NCBI RefSeq assembly: GCF_004217285.1 | Contig: NZ_SHKS01000003.1 | Coordinates: forward strand, 592,170-656,169 | Length of the DNA: 64,000 nucleotides | From: Streptomyces sp. BK239 | GTDB lineage: Bacteria > Actinomycetota > Actinomycetes > Streptomycetales > Streptomycetaceae | Direction of reading: 5' to 3' | Shown: positions 16,228 to 25,425 of the stretch, piece after piece | How positions within the stretch are numbered: position 1 is the stretch's first letter | Layout: the number at the start of each line of letters is the position of its first letter | Notes under the pieces: generated by a model | What the model saw: the letters and a program-made list of their open reading frames with translations, nothing else | The model's database searches: none | Told to the model about the DNA's origin: nothing | Translations under genes and position numbers: made by a program

Positions 16228-17055
16228 ATGACCAGCCGTGAGGACGAGACGCTCGCGCAGGCCGCGGTGGCCGCGCTCACCGGACAGCTGGCCCTGGCCC
16301 CCAAGCCCGGGCTGCCCGACCCGCGCGACCTCGCCGCCCGCGCGACCCGGCGGGACCACCGCGGGCTGCGCTGGTCGGCGAAGGCGCTCGCCCCCGGCCT
16401 CACGGCGATGGCCGCCGCCGCCCGCCGCACCGGCGAGCCCTCGCCCGGGCTGCGCGCCGAGCTGGGCGCGATCGGGCGGTGCGCCGAGCACTCGGTGGGG
16501 CTGACCGGCGGCGGGCACCGGGGTGCGCTGTGGACGCTCGGCCTGCTGGTCGCGGCGGCCGCCCTCGATCCACGCGCGCGGGGGGACGAGGTGACCGCGA
16601 CCGCGAAGCGGATCGCCGCCCATCCCGACCGGGGCGCTCCGCGCCGGCCGTCGCGGGGATCGACGGTGTCGGCGACGTACGGGGCGGCGGGGGCGCGGGG
16701 GGAGGCGCGGGCCGGATTTCCGCATGTGAGGCGGGCGTTGGGCGCGCTCGGGGCGGCTCGATCGGCCGGGGCCACGGAGACGCAGGCCCGTCTGAACGCT
16801 CTGCTGACGGTGATGTCCACGCTTCAGGACACGGAGCTGCTCCATGTCGCGGGGCCGGTGGGCCTACGGCATGTTCAGGCGGGCGCTCAGAGCGTGCTGG
16901 AGGCGGGCGGTGCGGCCACGGGGGAGGGGTGGGAGGCGATGGCGGTGTTCGACGCGGATCTGGTGGCGCGGGGATGGAGTCCGCGGGGGAGTGCGGGGCT
17001 GCTGGCGGGCGCGCTGTTCGTGGACGCGCTGCCGGTCGGTGCGCGGGGGTTGTGA
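16228..17055 (+). CDS. CitG/MdcB-like triphosphoribosyl-dephospho-CoA synthase family protein
   Basis: The protein has 275 residues from the ATG at 16228. The motifs LALAPKPGLPDPRD near the N-terminus and LTGGGHRGALWTLGLL in the middle match the CitG/MdcB family. That family makes the prosthetic-group precursor of citrate or malonate decarboxylase acyl carrier proteins. No lyase or decarboxylase genes are nearby, so the substrate may differ. It lies 10 bp after the dioxygenase gene, probably in the same transcript. The C-terminal third drifts to very Gly/Arg-rich codon use. Confidence 0.8.
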   Translation: MTSREDETLAQAAVAALTGQLALAPKPGLPDPRDLAARATRRDHRGLRWSAKALAPGLTAMAAAARRTGEPSPGLRAELGAIGRCAEHSVGLTGGGHRGALWTLGLLVAAAALDPRARGDEVTATAKRIAAHPDRGAPRRPSRGSTVSATYGAAGARGEARAGFPHVRRALGALGAARSAGATETQARLNALLTVMSTLQDTELLHVAGPVGLRHVQAGAQSVLEAGGAATGEGWEAMAVFDADLVARGWSPRGSAGLLAGALFVDALPVGARGL

Positions 17056-17149
17056 ACGCGACCCGGCACGCGGGGGTACGGCGGTTGCTGAGTGCCGGCG
17101 CCGGCGGGGTTCCGTCACACCCGAGCAGCGGTGTAGGGCTTCTTCGGTT

Positions 17150-17163
17150 GTTTCACGTGAAAC
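17150..17163. other. parS site (ParB binding), intergenic
   Basis: GTTTCACGTGAAAC is a second perfect copy of the parS palindrome, 8.2 kb from the first. It lies between the convergent CitG-like and MFS genes, the usual intergenic setting. Confidence 0.94.
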
Positions 17164-17230
17164 GCTGAGCTGCGGTCCTCCACCGCACTGCCCCAGCGGC
17201 ACGACTGGCCCCACTCCGAGCGGAAGTTCA

Positions 17231-18520
17231 TCAGCGAGGCGTCACCACGTTCGCCGGTGTCAGCCCCCGCGTGCGGCTCACCTCGCCCGCCCGCGCCGCG
17301 TGGCGGGACACCGGGCCCATGGCGTAGGACGCCGCCAGCATGGCCGTCCCCAGGAGGAGCCAGCCAGGGGTGCCCCATTCGACGAGGAGCCAGGTCAGGA
17401 GGAGCGGACCCAGGGTGCGGGCCACGGTGACTCCGGTGCCGAAGAGACCCTGGTACTCGCCGACGCGGTCGGCGGGAGCCAGGTCGAAGGAGAGCTGCCA
17501 GGACCCCGCCGACTGCCCCATCTCCGCCACGACCTGCAGCAACGCCCCCAGCACCAGCACGCCCGTCGCGACCCACGGCGAGGTTCCCGCCGACAGGGCG
17601 AACACCGCGCACGCCGCGCACATCACCCACCCCGAGCGGCGCAACACGCGTGTGGCGCTGTCCAGGCCGGTCACCCCGCGCGCCGCCCGCACCTGGAAGA
17701 GCGTCACCACGGCGGTGTTGAGCACGAACAGCGCGGAGACCAGCCATGCCGGCGCCCCCGTCCGCGACGTGATCCACAGCGGCAGCACGAGACTGAGCAG
17801 CGGAAGCCGCAGCAGCAGCACGGTGTTGAGGAGCGCCACCACCGCGTACGGCCGGTCCCGCAGCACACCGCCGAGCCGCCCACGCCCCTCGGTCCCGGAG
17901 GCCACAGAGGCCACGGAGGCGGCCGCAGACACGGCAGACACCGCACACTCCGCCGAGCACGGCACCCGGGGCAGCCCGAGCAACAGCAGTGCGCACACCA
18001 CGAAGCTCACCGCGTCCACCACGAACACCGCGACGTACGCCGATCTGCTCCCGGCGTGCAGGGCGAGCCCGCCGAGGCCTGCCCCGACCGCCAGACCGGC
18101 GTTGAGCGTCGCCTGCAACCGCGCCAGCAGCCCGGTCCGCTCCCCGGCGGGCACCAGCCCGGCCAGCAGCGCCTGACGCGCCGCCGCGAGCCCGGACTGC
18201 GCCGCCGCATACCCGGACGCCACCAGCACGAAGGGCAGGAAGTCCCGCACGAGCGTGAAGGACGCCACCGCCAGCCCGGTCGCCAGCGCCAGCAGCACCG
18301 CCGTGCCGCGCGGCCCGCGCCGGTCGGCGAGCCGTCCGAGCGGCACTCCGGCCAGCGAGCCGACCGCCCACCCGACGGTCAGCCCGAGTCCCACGCGCGC
18401 GGGAGCGAGTCCGGCGATCTGAGTGAAGTAGAGGGCCGATGTCGTGTAGTAGGCGCCGTCCCCGACCGAGTTGCTCAACTGGGCCAGGGCGAGAAGGCGT
18501 TGCGGGGGAGAGGTCCTCAT
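17231..18520 (-). CDS. MFS transporter
   Basis: The start chosen is the ATG at 18520 (MRTSPPQRLLALAQLSNS). The frame is open further upstream through the operator region. The 429-residue protein has about 12 membrane segments and the loop 2-3 signature GRLADRRGPRG. An Ala/Ser/Val-rich patch near residue 215 marks the central cytoplasmic loop. It resembles drug- or metabolite-efflux permeases of the MFS. The MocR regulator ends 110 bp upstream on the same strand, and likely operator repeats lie between them. Confidence 0.88.
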   Translation of the reverse strand: MRTSPPQRLLALAQLSNSVGDGAYYTTSALYFTQIAGLAPARVGLGLTVGWAVGSLAGVPLGRLADRRGPRGTAVLLALATGLAVASFTLVRDFLPFVLVASGYAAAQSGLAAARQALLAGLVPAGERTGLLARLQATLNAGLAVGAGLGGLALHAGSRSAYVAVFVVDAVSFVVCALLLLGLPRVPCSAECAVSAVSAAASVASVASGTEGRGRLGGVLRDRPYAVVALLNTVLLLRLPLLSLVLPLWITSRTGAPAWLVSALFVLNTAVVTLFQVRAARGVTGLDSATRVLRRSGWVMCAACAVFALSAGTSPWVATGVLVLGALLQVVAEMGQSAGSWQLSFDLAPADRVGEYQGLFGTGVTVARTLGPLLLTWLLVEWGTPGWLLLGTAMLAASYAMGPVSRHAARAGEVSRTRGLTPANVVTPR

Positions 18521-18557
18521 GCCGACGACGCTAGAAGCGGGATGGACCTGTCGACAG

Positions 18558-18591
18558 CACCAATCCGACTGCATCTCAGTGGTCCAATCGG
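18558..18591. promoter_or_regulatory. Direct repeats upstream of MFS gene, possible MocR operator
   Basis: CACCAATCCG (18558-18567) and GTCCAATCGG (18582-18591) form an 8/10 direct repeat spaced 24 bp, about 40 bp before the MFS start. MocR/PdxR regulators bind direct repeats, often containing a TGGTCCA-like core, as in the second copy. The neighbouring MocR gene is the obvious candidate regulator. Confidence 0.42.
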
Positions 18592-18630
18592 GCCCGCCGA
18601 CATACCGCGCCCAGTCGGCCGCCGTCTCCG

Positions 18631-20028
18631 TCAGCCCCCGCCCAGCACCCTCGCCAGCACCTCCAGCGCCTCCGGATAGACCCGCTCGCGGGGCGTCCCG
18701 TAACCGACCACCAGCCCCTGCGGGCGGCCGGCGCCGCGTGCGGTGTGCCAGTGCTCGCCGAGCCGGCCGACCGCCAGGCCCTCCGCCTCCGCGCGTGCCA
18801 GCACCTCCGCCTCGTCGTCGACCTCCACCAGCGCGTGCAGACCCGCCGCCACCCCGCGCACGCCCCGGTGAGCACCGAGCCGGTCCAGGAGCAGGTCCCG
18901 GCGGCGCCGGTAGCGCAGCCGGCTCGCCCGTATGTGACGGTCGTAGGCGTGGCCCGTGATGAGGTCGGCGAGGGCGAGCTGGCCGATGGACTCGGTGTGG
19001 TGGTCGCTGTGCAGCTTGGCGTCGGCGACCGCGTCGACCAGCGCCGGCGGCAGCACCATCCAGCCGAGCCGCAACGCGGGCCCGAGGGTCTTGGAGGCGG
19101 TGCCGAGGTGGACGACCTGACCCGGCGCCATCCCCTGGAGCGCCCCGACGGGCTGCCGGTCGTAACGGAACTCCCCGTCGTAGTCGTCCTCGACGATCAG
19201 CGCGCCGCGCGTACGTGCCCAGTCCGTCAGAGCCCGTCGCCGCGCCGGGTGCAGGGTCACACCCGTCGGGTACTGGTGCGCGGGTGTGACGACGACGGCC
19301 CGCACGTCCGCTCCCAGCTCCTCCGTGCGCACCCCGAGGTCGTCGACCGGAGCCGCGGTCACCTTCCCGCCGTTGTGCCGCACGACCTCACGGTGGAAGG
19401 GCAGCCCGGGGTCCTCCATGGCCATCGGCCCGCCCTCCAGCACGCGCGTGAGCAGCGCGAGGCCCTGCACAGACCCGGAAGTGACCACGATCCGCTCCGG
19501 CGGCGCGATCACCCCCCGCGTCCGCCCCAGATACTCCGACAGCGCGGTACGCAGCTCCGCACGCCCGCGCGGGTCGCCGTAGTCGTACGCCGTCGACGGC
19601 GCCGCGGCGATCGCCCGGCGCAGGGAACGCAGCCAGACCGCCGCCGGGAACGTCCCGACGTCCGGGCTGCCGGGCCGCAGGTCGAAACGCGGCGCACCCG
19701 CGTGTGCGGCCGCGCCGGACGGCTCGGCGGGGCGGTGGGGCAGGGCGGCGACGCGGGTGCCCGAGCCCTGCCGGGCGATCAGGTAGCCCTCGGCGACGAG
19801 CTGGTCGTAGGCGGCCTTCACGGTGTTGCGCGAGATGCCGGTCTCGGCCGCGAGCAGCCGGGTGGCCGGCAGCCGTGTCCCGGGTGCCAGCCTTCCGTCG
19901 CGCACGGCGTCGCGCAGGGCCCGTTCGAGCCCGGCGCGACGCCCTTCGGCGGGGTCCGCCTCCAGGTGCAGGTCCACACCGGCGCCCCCGAGGGCGAGCG
20001 GAACCGCACCGTCGGCGTGATCAGCCAT
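18631..20028 (-). CDS. MocR-type transcriptional regulator (GntR HTH plus aminotransferase domain)
   Basis: The 465-residue protein has a winged-helix GntR domain at residues 30-95 (GTRLPATRLLAAETGISRNTVKAAYDQLVAEGYL). It is followed by a class I aminotransferase-fold domain with the PLP-binding lysine in ASKTLGPALRLGW and the DDYDGEFRY motif. MocR proteins sense PLP plus an amino compound. The gene lies directly upstream of an MFS gene on the same strand, so regulation of that transporter is the simplest reading. PepP ends 18 bp before its start across a short gap. Confidence 0.93.
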   Translation of the reverse strand: MADHADGAVPLALGGAGVDLHLEADPAEGRRAGLERALRDAVRDGRLAPGTRLPATRLLAAETGISRNTVKAAYDQLVAEGYLIARQGSGTRVAALPHRPAEPSGAAAHAGAPRFDLRPGSPDVGTFPAAVWLRSLRRAIAAAPSTAYDYGDPRGRAELRTALSEYLGRTRGVIAPPERIVVTSGSVQGLALLTRVLEGGPMAMEDPGLPFHREVVRHNGGKVTAAPVDDLGVRTEELGADVRAVVVTPAHQYPTGVTLHPARRRALTDWARTRGALIVEDDYDGEFRYDRQPVGALQGMAPGQVVHLGTASKTLGPALRLGWMVLPPALVDAVADAKLHSDHHTESIGQLALADLITGHAYDRHIRASRLRYRRRRDLLLDRLGAHRGVRGVAAGLHALVEVDDEAEVLARAEAEGLAVGRLGEHWHTARGAGRPQGLVVGYGTPRERVYPEALEVLARVLGGG

Positions 20029-20046
20029 GGATCACATCGAAAGGGC

Positions 20047-21522
20047 TCAGCCCTGGGAGCCCTTGAGCGCGGCCATCCACGCTTCGACCTCGTCCGACCT
20101 GCGGGGCAGCCCGGCGGACAGGTTGCGGTTGCCGTCCTGCGTGACCAGGATGTCGTCCTCGATGCGCACGCCGATGCCCCGGTACTCCTGCGGGACGGTC
20201 AGGTCGTCGGCCTGGAAGTACAGCCCCGGCTCGACGGTCAGCACCATGCCCGGCTCCAGCGTCCCGTCGACGTAGGACTCCACGCGGGCGGCGGCGCAGT
20301 CGTGGACGTCCATGCCGAGCATGTGCCCGGTGCCGTGCAGCGTCCAGCGCCGCTGGAGGCCGAGCTCCAGCACCCGCTCCACCGGCCCCTCGACGAGCCC
20401 CCACTCCACGAGCCGCTCGGCCAGCACCCGCTGCGCCGCGTCGTGGAAGTCGCGGTACTTTCCGCCCGGCCGCACCGCCGCGATGCCGGCCTCCTGGGCG
20501 TCGTACACCGCGTCGTAGATCTTCTTCTGGATGTCGCTGAACCGACCGTCGACCGGCAGCGTGCGGGTGACGTCGGCGGTGTAGTACGTGTGCGTCTCGA
20601 CGCCCGCGTCCAGCAGCAGCAGGTCGCCCGGGCGCACGGGTCCGTCGTTGCGCACCCAGTGCAGCGTGCAGGCGTGCGGACCGGCCGCGGCGATGGTGCC
20701 GTAGCCGACGTCGTTGCCCTCCACGCGCGCGCGGAGGAAGAACGTGCCCTCGATGTAGCGCTCGGAGGTGGCCTTGGCCTTGTCCAGGACGCGCACGACG
20801 TCCTCGAAGCCGCGGACGGTGGAGTCGACGGCCTTCTGGAGCTCGCCGATCTCGAACTCGTCCTTGACCAGGCGGGCCTCGGAGAGGAAGACGCGCAGCT
20901 CCTCGTCGCGTTCGCCGGTGACCTTGTCGGTCAGCGCCGCCTCGATGCCCGCGTCGTAGCCGCGTACGACGCGCACCGGGCCGCTCGCCTCGCGCAGCGC
21001 CTCGGCCAGCTCGCGCACGTCGGAGGCGGGAAGGCCGTACAGCTGCTCCGCCTCGGCGAGGGAGTGACGGCGGCCGACCCACAGCTCGCCCTGACCGGAG
21101 AGCCAGAACTCGCCGTTCTCGCGGTCGGAGCGCGGCAGCAGGTAGATCGTCGCGGTGTGGCCCTCGCCCCGGGGCTCCAGGACCAGTACGCCGTCCTCCG
21201 TCTGGTTGCCCGTGAGGTAGGCGTACTCCACGGAGGCCCGGAAGGGGTACTCCGTGTCGTTCGAGCGGGTCTTGAGGTTGCCCGCGGGGATCACCAGGCG
21301 CTCGCCGGGGAAGCGCGCGGAGAGCGCGGCCCGGCGGGCGGCGGTCTCGGCGGCCTGGGCGATCGGCTCCAGTCCGTGCAGCTCGGTGTCGGCCCAGCCG
21401 GACTTCATGTTCTCGGCGAGCTCGTCGGACACCCCCGGGTACAGGCCGTTCTTGCGCTGCTTGACGGGCTCCTCGGACTCAGCTTCCGGGGTCTCCGGGG
21501 TGAGCTCATCGGCCACGGTCAT
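20047..21522 (-). CDS. pepP: Xaa-Pro aminopeptidase (aminopeptidase P family)
   Basis: The enzyme releases the N-terminal residue from peptides with proline at position 2. The 491-residue protein has an N-terminal creatinase-like domain and a C-terminal pita-bread fold. The dinuclear metal ligands are visible: Asp in LLDAGVETH, Asp in YTADVTRT, His in HGTGHMLGMDVHD, Glu in VEPGLYF and Glu in RIEDDI. It is a normal-length cytosolic enzyme. The first 35 residues are an acidic extension (ELTPETPEAESEEP). Confidence 0.95.
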   Translation of the reverse strand: MTVADELTPETPEAESEEPVKQRKNGLYPGVSDELAENMKSGWADTELHGLEPIAQAAETAARRAALSARFPGERLVIPAGNLKTRSNDTEYPFRASVEYAYLTGNQTEDGVLVLEPRGEGHTATIYLLPRSDRENGEFWLSGQGELWVGRRHSLAEAEQLYGLPASDVRELAEALREASGPVRVVRGYDAGIEAALTDKVTGERDEELRVFLSEARLVKDEFEIGELQKAVDSTVRGFEDVVRVLDKAKATSERYIEGTFFLRARVEGNDVGYGTIAAAGPHACTLHWVRNDGPVRPGDLLLLDAGVETHTYYTADVTRTLPVDGRFSDIQKKIYDAVYDAQEAGIAAVRPGGKYRDFHDAAQRVLAERLVEWGLVEGPVERVLELGLQRRWTLHGTGHMLGMDVHDCAAARVESYVDGTLEPGMVLTVEPGLYFQADDLTVPQEYRGIGVRIEDDILVTQDGNRNLSAGLPRRSDEVEAWMAALKGSQG

Positions 21523-21603
21523 CCTCCTAGGTAAGGCACTGGACCCCGTCCATCGTACGGTCGTACGGAAGGGGGCCCAGGAGGAGGAAGACCTCGGCCG
21601 CCG

Positions 21604-23160
21604 TCAGTCGAACCGCGCCGCCAGCACCACCACGTCCTCCGCGCTGTCCTGGTCGGCCGCGCCGTCCGGCAGCACCGTGCGCAGCACGTGGTCGGCGATC
21701 GCGCCGGGGTCGTGGCGCAGCGCCCGGGGCACCCCGGCCGCCGCGGCGTGCAGCCGGGAGAAGGCGCGGTCGACGCAGTCGCCGGTGCGGTGCAGCAGAC
21801 CGTCGCTGTAGAGCAGGACCGTCTCGCCGGCCGCGGCCTCCACCTCGACACTGGGCGCCTCCCAGCAGGCGAGCATGCCGAGCGGGGCGGACACGGACGT
21901 CTCGACGAACTCGGTGCGCCGCTCGCCGACCAGCAGCGGCGGGCAGTGTCCGGCGCCGGCCAGGGTGATCTTGCGCAGCGCGGGCTCGCAGTAGGCGAAC
22001 AGCGCGGTGGCGGAGCGGGCGGGCTCGGTCAGCCGCAGCAGCAGCTCCAGGTCGGACAGGACGGCGACGGGGTCCTCTCCCTCCATCACGGCGTACGCCC
22101 GCAGCGAGGCGCGCAGCCGGCCCATCGCGGCGACGGCGCTGGGCCCGGAGCCGGTGACCGAGCCGACCGCCAGGCCGAGGGCCGCGTCGGGCAGCGGCAG
22201 TGCGTCGTACCAGTCGCCGCCCCCGCGCGGCCCGGTGCGGTGCCGCGCGGCGAGCTGCACGCCGGCCACCCTCGGCAGCCGGGAGGGCAGCAGCTCCTCG
22301 GTCATCGTGGCCATGGACGCGCGCGTGCGCTCGACCTCCAGGAGCCGGGCGAGGTGCTCGGCGGCGTGCCGCACGTACAGGCCGACCAGGTGGCGTCTGC
22401 GTTCGTCCGGCTCGGCGGGCTCGTCGTAGAGCCAGACCGCGGCGCCCAGCCGGCCGGCGCGTTCGCCTGCGAGCGGCAGGGCGTAACTGGCGGCGTAGCC
22501 GAGGCGGGCGGCCACCTCGCGGTGGCGGGGGTCGAGGCCGTCCTCGGCGAACAGGTCGGGCTGGGCGATGTCGCCGTCGCCGCCGGGCAGTCCGTCGAGG
22601 ATGCGCCCGTACGCCGTGGAACTGCGCGGGACGGTCTCGATGTGCCCGAGGTCCGCGCGGCCGAGGCCCAGGCCGATCGTGGTGTCCGGGCCGAACCCGT
22701 CGGCGGGCTCCAGCACGACCAGACCGCGCCGGGCGCCCACGAGGGCGGACCCGGCGCGCAGCAGTTCCTGGAGGGCGTCCGCGAGGCAGTCGGTTCTGGC
22801 CAGACGCTCGGTGAGTTCGTGGAGGGTGGTCAGATCCGAGACCCAGCCGGCCAGCCGGTCCTGGAGGAGTGCTCCCGCGGCGGGCGGGGCCAGTGGGGCG
22901 GGCGTGGCTGTGGGCGCGGGCGCGACAGTGTGTGCGGGCGGGGGAACCGTTGAATCGATTCCGGCCACTTTCGAAGGGTGGGGGGCGTTCATGGCGTCCG
23001 GCTCTCGGACCGGTGCGTATTGCTGGGAAGCATCGCAAACCCCCATGTCGTTCTGCGCCGCTAGCAGTGTCTCCACATGTACACGCACTCGAGAGGGGAT
23101 GTCCAGCATTGTCCTGCTGGGATCGCCGGTGTCAGTGGGGTCGGCGACTTCGTCGGGCAC
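21604..23160 (-). CDS. GAF-domain PP2C/SpoIIE-type serine phosphatase
   Basis: The start is the GTG at 23160, preceded by GGAGGAA. The frame is open 200 bp further but lacks another good ribosome-binding site. The 518-residue protein has a variable N-terminus with a Pro/Ala-rich stretch, a GAF domain at about residues 150-310 and a PP2C_2 domain at about 310-518. The domain motifs are GGDWYDALPL, SVTGSGPSAVAAMGRLR and LLYSDGLLHRTG. These phosphatases dephosphorylate anti-anti-sigma factors in partner switching. It may act with RsbW-like ATPases such as those at 14633 and 26609, but this is inferred. Confidence 0.9.
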   Translation of the reverse strand: MPDEVADPTDTGDPSRTMLDIPSRVRVHVETLLAAQNDMGVCDASQQYAPVREPDAMNAPHPSKVAGIDSTVPPPAHTVAPAPTATPAPLAPPAAGALLQDRLAGWVSDLTTLHELTERLARTDCLADALQELLRAGSALVGARRGLVVLEPADGFGPDTTIGLGLGRADLGHIETVPRSSTAYGRILDGLPGGDGDIAQPDLFAEDGLDPRHREVAARLGYAASYALPLAGERAGRLGAAVWLYDEPAEPDERRRHLVGLYVRHAAEHLARLLEVERTRASMATMTEELLPSRLPRVAGVQLAARHRTGPRGGGDWYDALPLPDAALGLAVGSVTGSGPSAVAAMGRLRASLRAYAVMEGEDPVAVLSDLELLLRLTEPARSATALFAYCEPALRKITLAGAGHCPPLLVGERRTEFVETSVSAPLGMLACWEAPSVEVEAAAGETVLLYSDGLLHRTGDCVDRAFSRLHAAAAGVPRALRHDPGAIADHVLRTVLPDGAADQDSAEDVVVLAARFD

Positions 23161-23625
23161 GCTTCCTCCGGCTCCCTTGCGAAACAACGAAGTTGGCTTG
23201 AAACTGCCTGAGGTGACGTGTGACTGCGGTCGACTGGGCTTGCTCGACGGAGCGTCACAGCGGTCGTGATGGGTACGTACTCGGTAAGGACCAGAGGTCG
23301 TCGGGAGCCACCCGGAACCTGGTGACCGACCCGGGCGTCTTAGCCACCGACGACCGTGCCCCATCCTCCCGTGGCGGAGGCGGAGAGCAGTACGCGGAGC
23401 GCAAAAACGCCAGACTTCGCCACCCCTACGCCAGGCCCATGTTCACGATGGGCGCAGTACGGATGCCAGTGGCCGCGGAAGCAGCCGATGTTCGGCCCCC
23501 AGGGGTTCCCCTTGTCTCCGGCAGGGGTGTGATGCGCCAACAGGTACGCACAGTGAAGTGATCGACACACGATGTGATGTGGCCCACGGTGTTGCCAGCG
23601 GTGCAACGGAAAGGAACGAGCGCTC
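23161..23625. other. Divergent intergenic region, no gene seen
   Basis: The 465 bp separate the leftward phosphatase and the rightward Prim-Pol gene. Small ORFs on both strands here have no ribosome-binding site or protein-like composition. A moderately AT-richer stretch around 23540-23600, with repeated GATGTGATGT and GTGAAGTGATCG-like words, probably holds the Prim-Pol promoter. No terminator or riboswitch is recognisable. Confidence 0.5.
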
Positions 23626-24291
23626 ATGCGCGAGATCCTCGGAAAGCGACGCAGGCTCCTGTCCCAGCGCAGCGACGGGGGGCCTGAGGCGATCGACGCG
23701 GCCCTTACCTTCGCGACGGAATGGCAGTGGCCCGTGCTCCCGGGCGTGACGGCGGACCCGCAGGCGGCGTCCCGCTGCGGCTGCCCCGACCCCAAGTGCC
23801 CGGTCCCCGGCGCTCACCCCTTCGACCCCGGCCTCCTGGCGGCCACCACCGACGCGCGCATGGTGCGCTGGTGGTGGACGGACCGGCCGGCCGCCCCGAT
23901 CGTCCTGGCCACCGGCGGCAGCGCGCCCTGCGCGGTCAGCCTGCCCGCCCTCGCGGCCTCCCGCGCGCTCGCCGCGCTCGACCGCGACGGCATGCGACTC
24001 GGCCCGGTCGTCGCCTCGCCCACCCGCTGGGCGATCCTCGTCCGCCCTTACGGCATGGAGCAGTTGGGCGAGCTGCTGTACGCCAAGGACCACGTGCCCG
24101 GCTCGCTGCGCTTCCACGGCGACGGCGGCTACCTCGCCCTGCCCCCGTCCGAGACCGGCCAGGGGGAGATCCGCTGGGAGCGGGCCCCGCTGCCCGGCTC
24201 GGCCACTCCGTGGGTGCCCGACGTGGAGGCCGTGGTGGACGCGGTCGTCGACGCCCTCACTCGTACGGGTGTGAGCGCGCCCGAGTTGTGA
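23626..24291 (+). CDS. Prim-Pol N-terminal domain protein (bifunctional primase/polymerase family)
   Basis: The ATG at 23626 follows GGAAAGGAACG. The 221-residue protein matches the short, chromosomal members of the Prim-Pol family. It has an AALTFATEWQWPVLPG start, a CGCPDPKCPVPGAHPFDP cysteine cluster, and the terminal YLALPPSETG segment typical of the fold. I do not see a clear DxD catalytic pair, which suggests a structural or inactive member. Plasmid and phage relatives use this domain for DNA replication. A stand-alone chromosomal copy has no assigned role. Confidence 0.82.
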   Translation: MREILGKRRRLLSQRSDGGPEAIDAALTFATEWQWPVLPGVTADPQAASRCGCPDPKCPVPGAHPFDPGLLAATTDARMVRWWWTDRPAAPIVLATGGSAPCAVSLPALAASRALAALDRDGMRLGPVVASPTRWAILVRPYGMEQLGELLYAKDHVPGSLRFHGDGGYLALPPSETGQGEIRWERAPLPGSATPWVPDVEAVVDAVVDALTRTGVSAPEL

Positions 24292-24347
24292 GGGTGTCGG
24301 GCGCGCGCCGGACGGAACGGACGCGTTCGCTCGTTATCTTCCGCTTC

Positions 24348-25148
24348 ATGAGCTTGCGTCTCTTCGCCCTCGGGGGCGCTGTGGTGTGCGCGATCGTGCT
24401 TCCCCTGGCCGTGGCGTCCGCGGGGTCCGTGGACGACGAAGGGGACTTCGCGGTGAGTCCGCTGCCCCTGGCCGACGACCCTGTGACCGACGGCCGAGCG
24501 GGCGGCGGCGCCGTCGGCGCGGCGGGCGGGGGCCGCTCGGGCCTGGCCGGTGCGCACGGTACGCGTGACGGGCACAGTACCGACGACGCACGGCCGCCCG
24601 TCGTCACGCCCTCCGCGTCCCCGCGTCTGCTGGGCCTCGGGCTGGCGACCGGCGCCCGGTGCGGTCCCGAACTCAGCTCCCCGGAGGGCGTCGAGGCGCA
24701 GACCTGTGTGCTGACCCAGGGGGAGGACACCTGGGCGCGCACCTACTACCGCAACTCCACGGGCCGTGCCCTGAACGCCGTACTGAGCTTCATGGGGCCG
24801 CACGGGCGCACGGTGCAGATGCGCTGCGCGGTGGGCGCGGACGACGAGCCGGGCGCCTGCGAGACGCCCCGTGAGCGCGCGCAGGGCGACGCGGGGGCGT
24901 ACTCGGCGGTCGCGGAGTTCTCGGGCGCAACGGGTGCCGCGGGTGCAGCGGACGGCGCGGGTGCCGGCGGATCCACGGCGGGCACAGGGGGTGCGGCGAG
25001 CGCGGGCAGCGCCGGAGCCGCGGGAAGCGCCGGAGCGGACGCGGGCACGGGGACCGCCGCCGGGGACGCGGGGGCGGCCGGAGGTGTCGGCGGTGGACCG
25101 CTGTTGTTGCGGTCCGGCAGCAACTCCGAAGCGCGTACCGGAAGTTGA
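24348..25148 (+). CDS. Putative secreted protein with Gly/Ala-rich tail
   Basis: The start is the ATG at 24348 (MSLRLFALGGAVVCAIVLPLAVASAG), which gives a typical signal peptide and a 266-residue protein. The mature part has a central domain with four Cys (ATGARCGPEL, AQTCVLTQGEDTW, QMRCAVG, GACETP), probably two disulfides. A long tail of Ala, Gly, Ser and Thr follows. The domain includes TYYRNSTGRALNAVLSFMGP, which looks like a small beta fold. No catalytic motif is seen, and I do not recognise a characterised family. Confidence 0.68.
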   Translation: MSLRLFALGGAVVCAIVLPLAVASAGSVDDEGDFAVSPLPLADDPVTDGRAGGGAVGAAGGGRSGLAGAHGTRDGHSTDDARPPVVTPSASPRLLGLGLATGARCGPELSSPEGVEAQTCVLTQGEDTWARTYYRNSTGRALNAVLSFMGPHGRTVQMRCAVGADDEPGACETPRERAQGDAGAYSAVAEFSGATGAAGAADGAGAGGSTAGTGGAASAGSAGAAGSAGADAGTGTAAGDAGAAGGVGGGPLLLRSGSNSEARTGS

Positions 25149-25190
25149 CACTCGGCCGTCAGCGCGAGAACGGCACCGGGCATGGAAAGA

Positions 25191-25228
25191 CCCGGTTGCT
25201 GGCGACGGGGGATGCACCAGCAACCGGG
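25191..25228. terminator. Perfect 12-bp hairpin between convergent genes
   Basis: CCCGGTTGCTGG and CCAGCAACCGGG are perfect arms around a 14-base loop that reads CATCCCCC on the minus strand. It follows the rightward gene ending at 25148 and can terminate it. A second inverted repeat, GAGATCG/CGATCTC (25247-25274), is followed on the plus strand by CTGTTTTCC. On the minus strand, TTGCTT and TACCGT spaced 16 bp lie immediately upstream of the first hairpin and look like a promoter. Confidence 0.62.
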
Positions 25229-25425
25229 CTACTCGAACGGTAACAAGAGATCGGCTCCAAGCAAATTCGATCTCCTGTTTTCCTCGGCTTTCCGGACACC
25301 GGGCGAACGGCGCGTCCGTCGCCGACTCGCCTCTTTCACAAGGCAGTTGTGAGTCAGGCCGCGCGGGCCGCCCGGTCCGGGGCATCGACCCGTCGGTCAG
25401 CCGGAACGGGCCTTGGACCTGTGCC

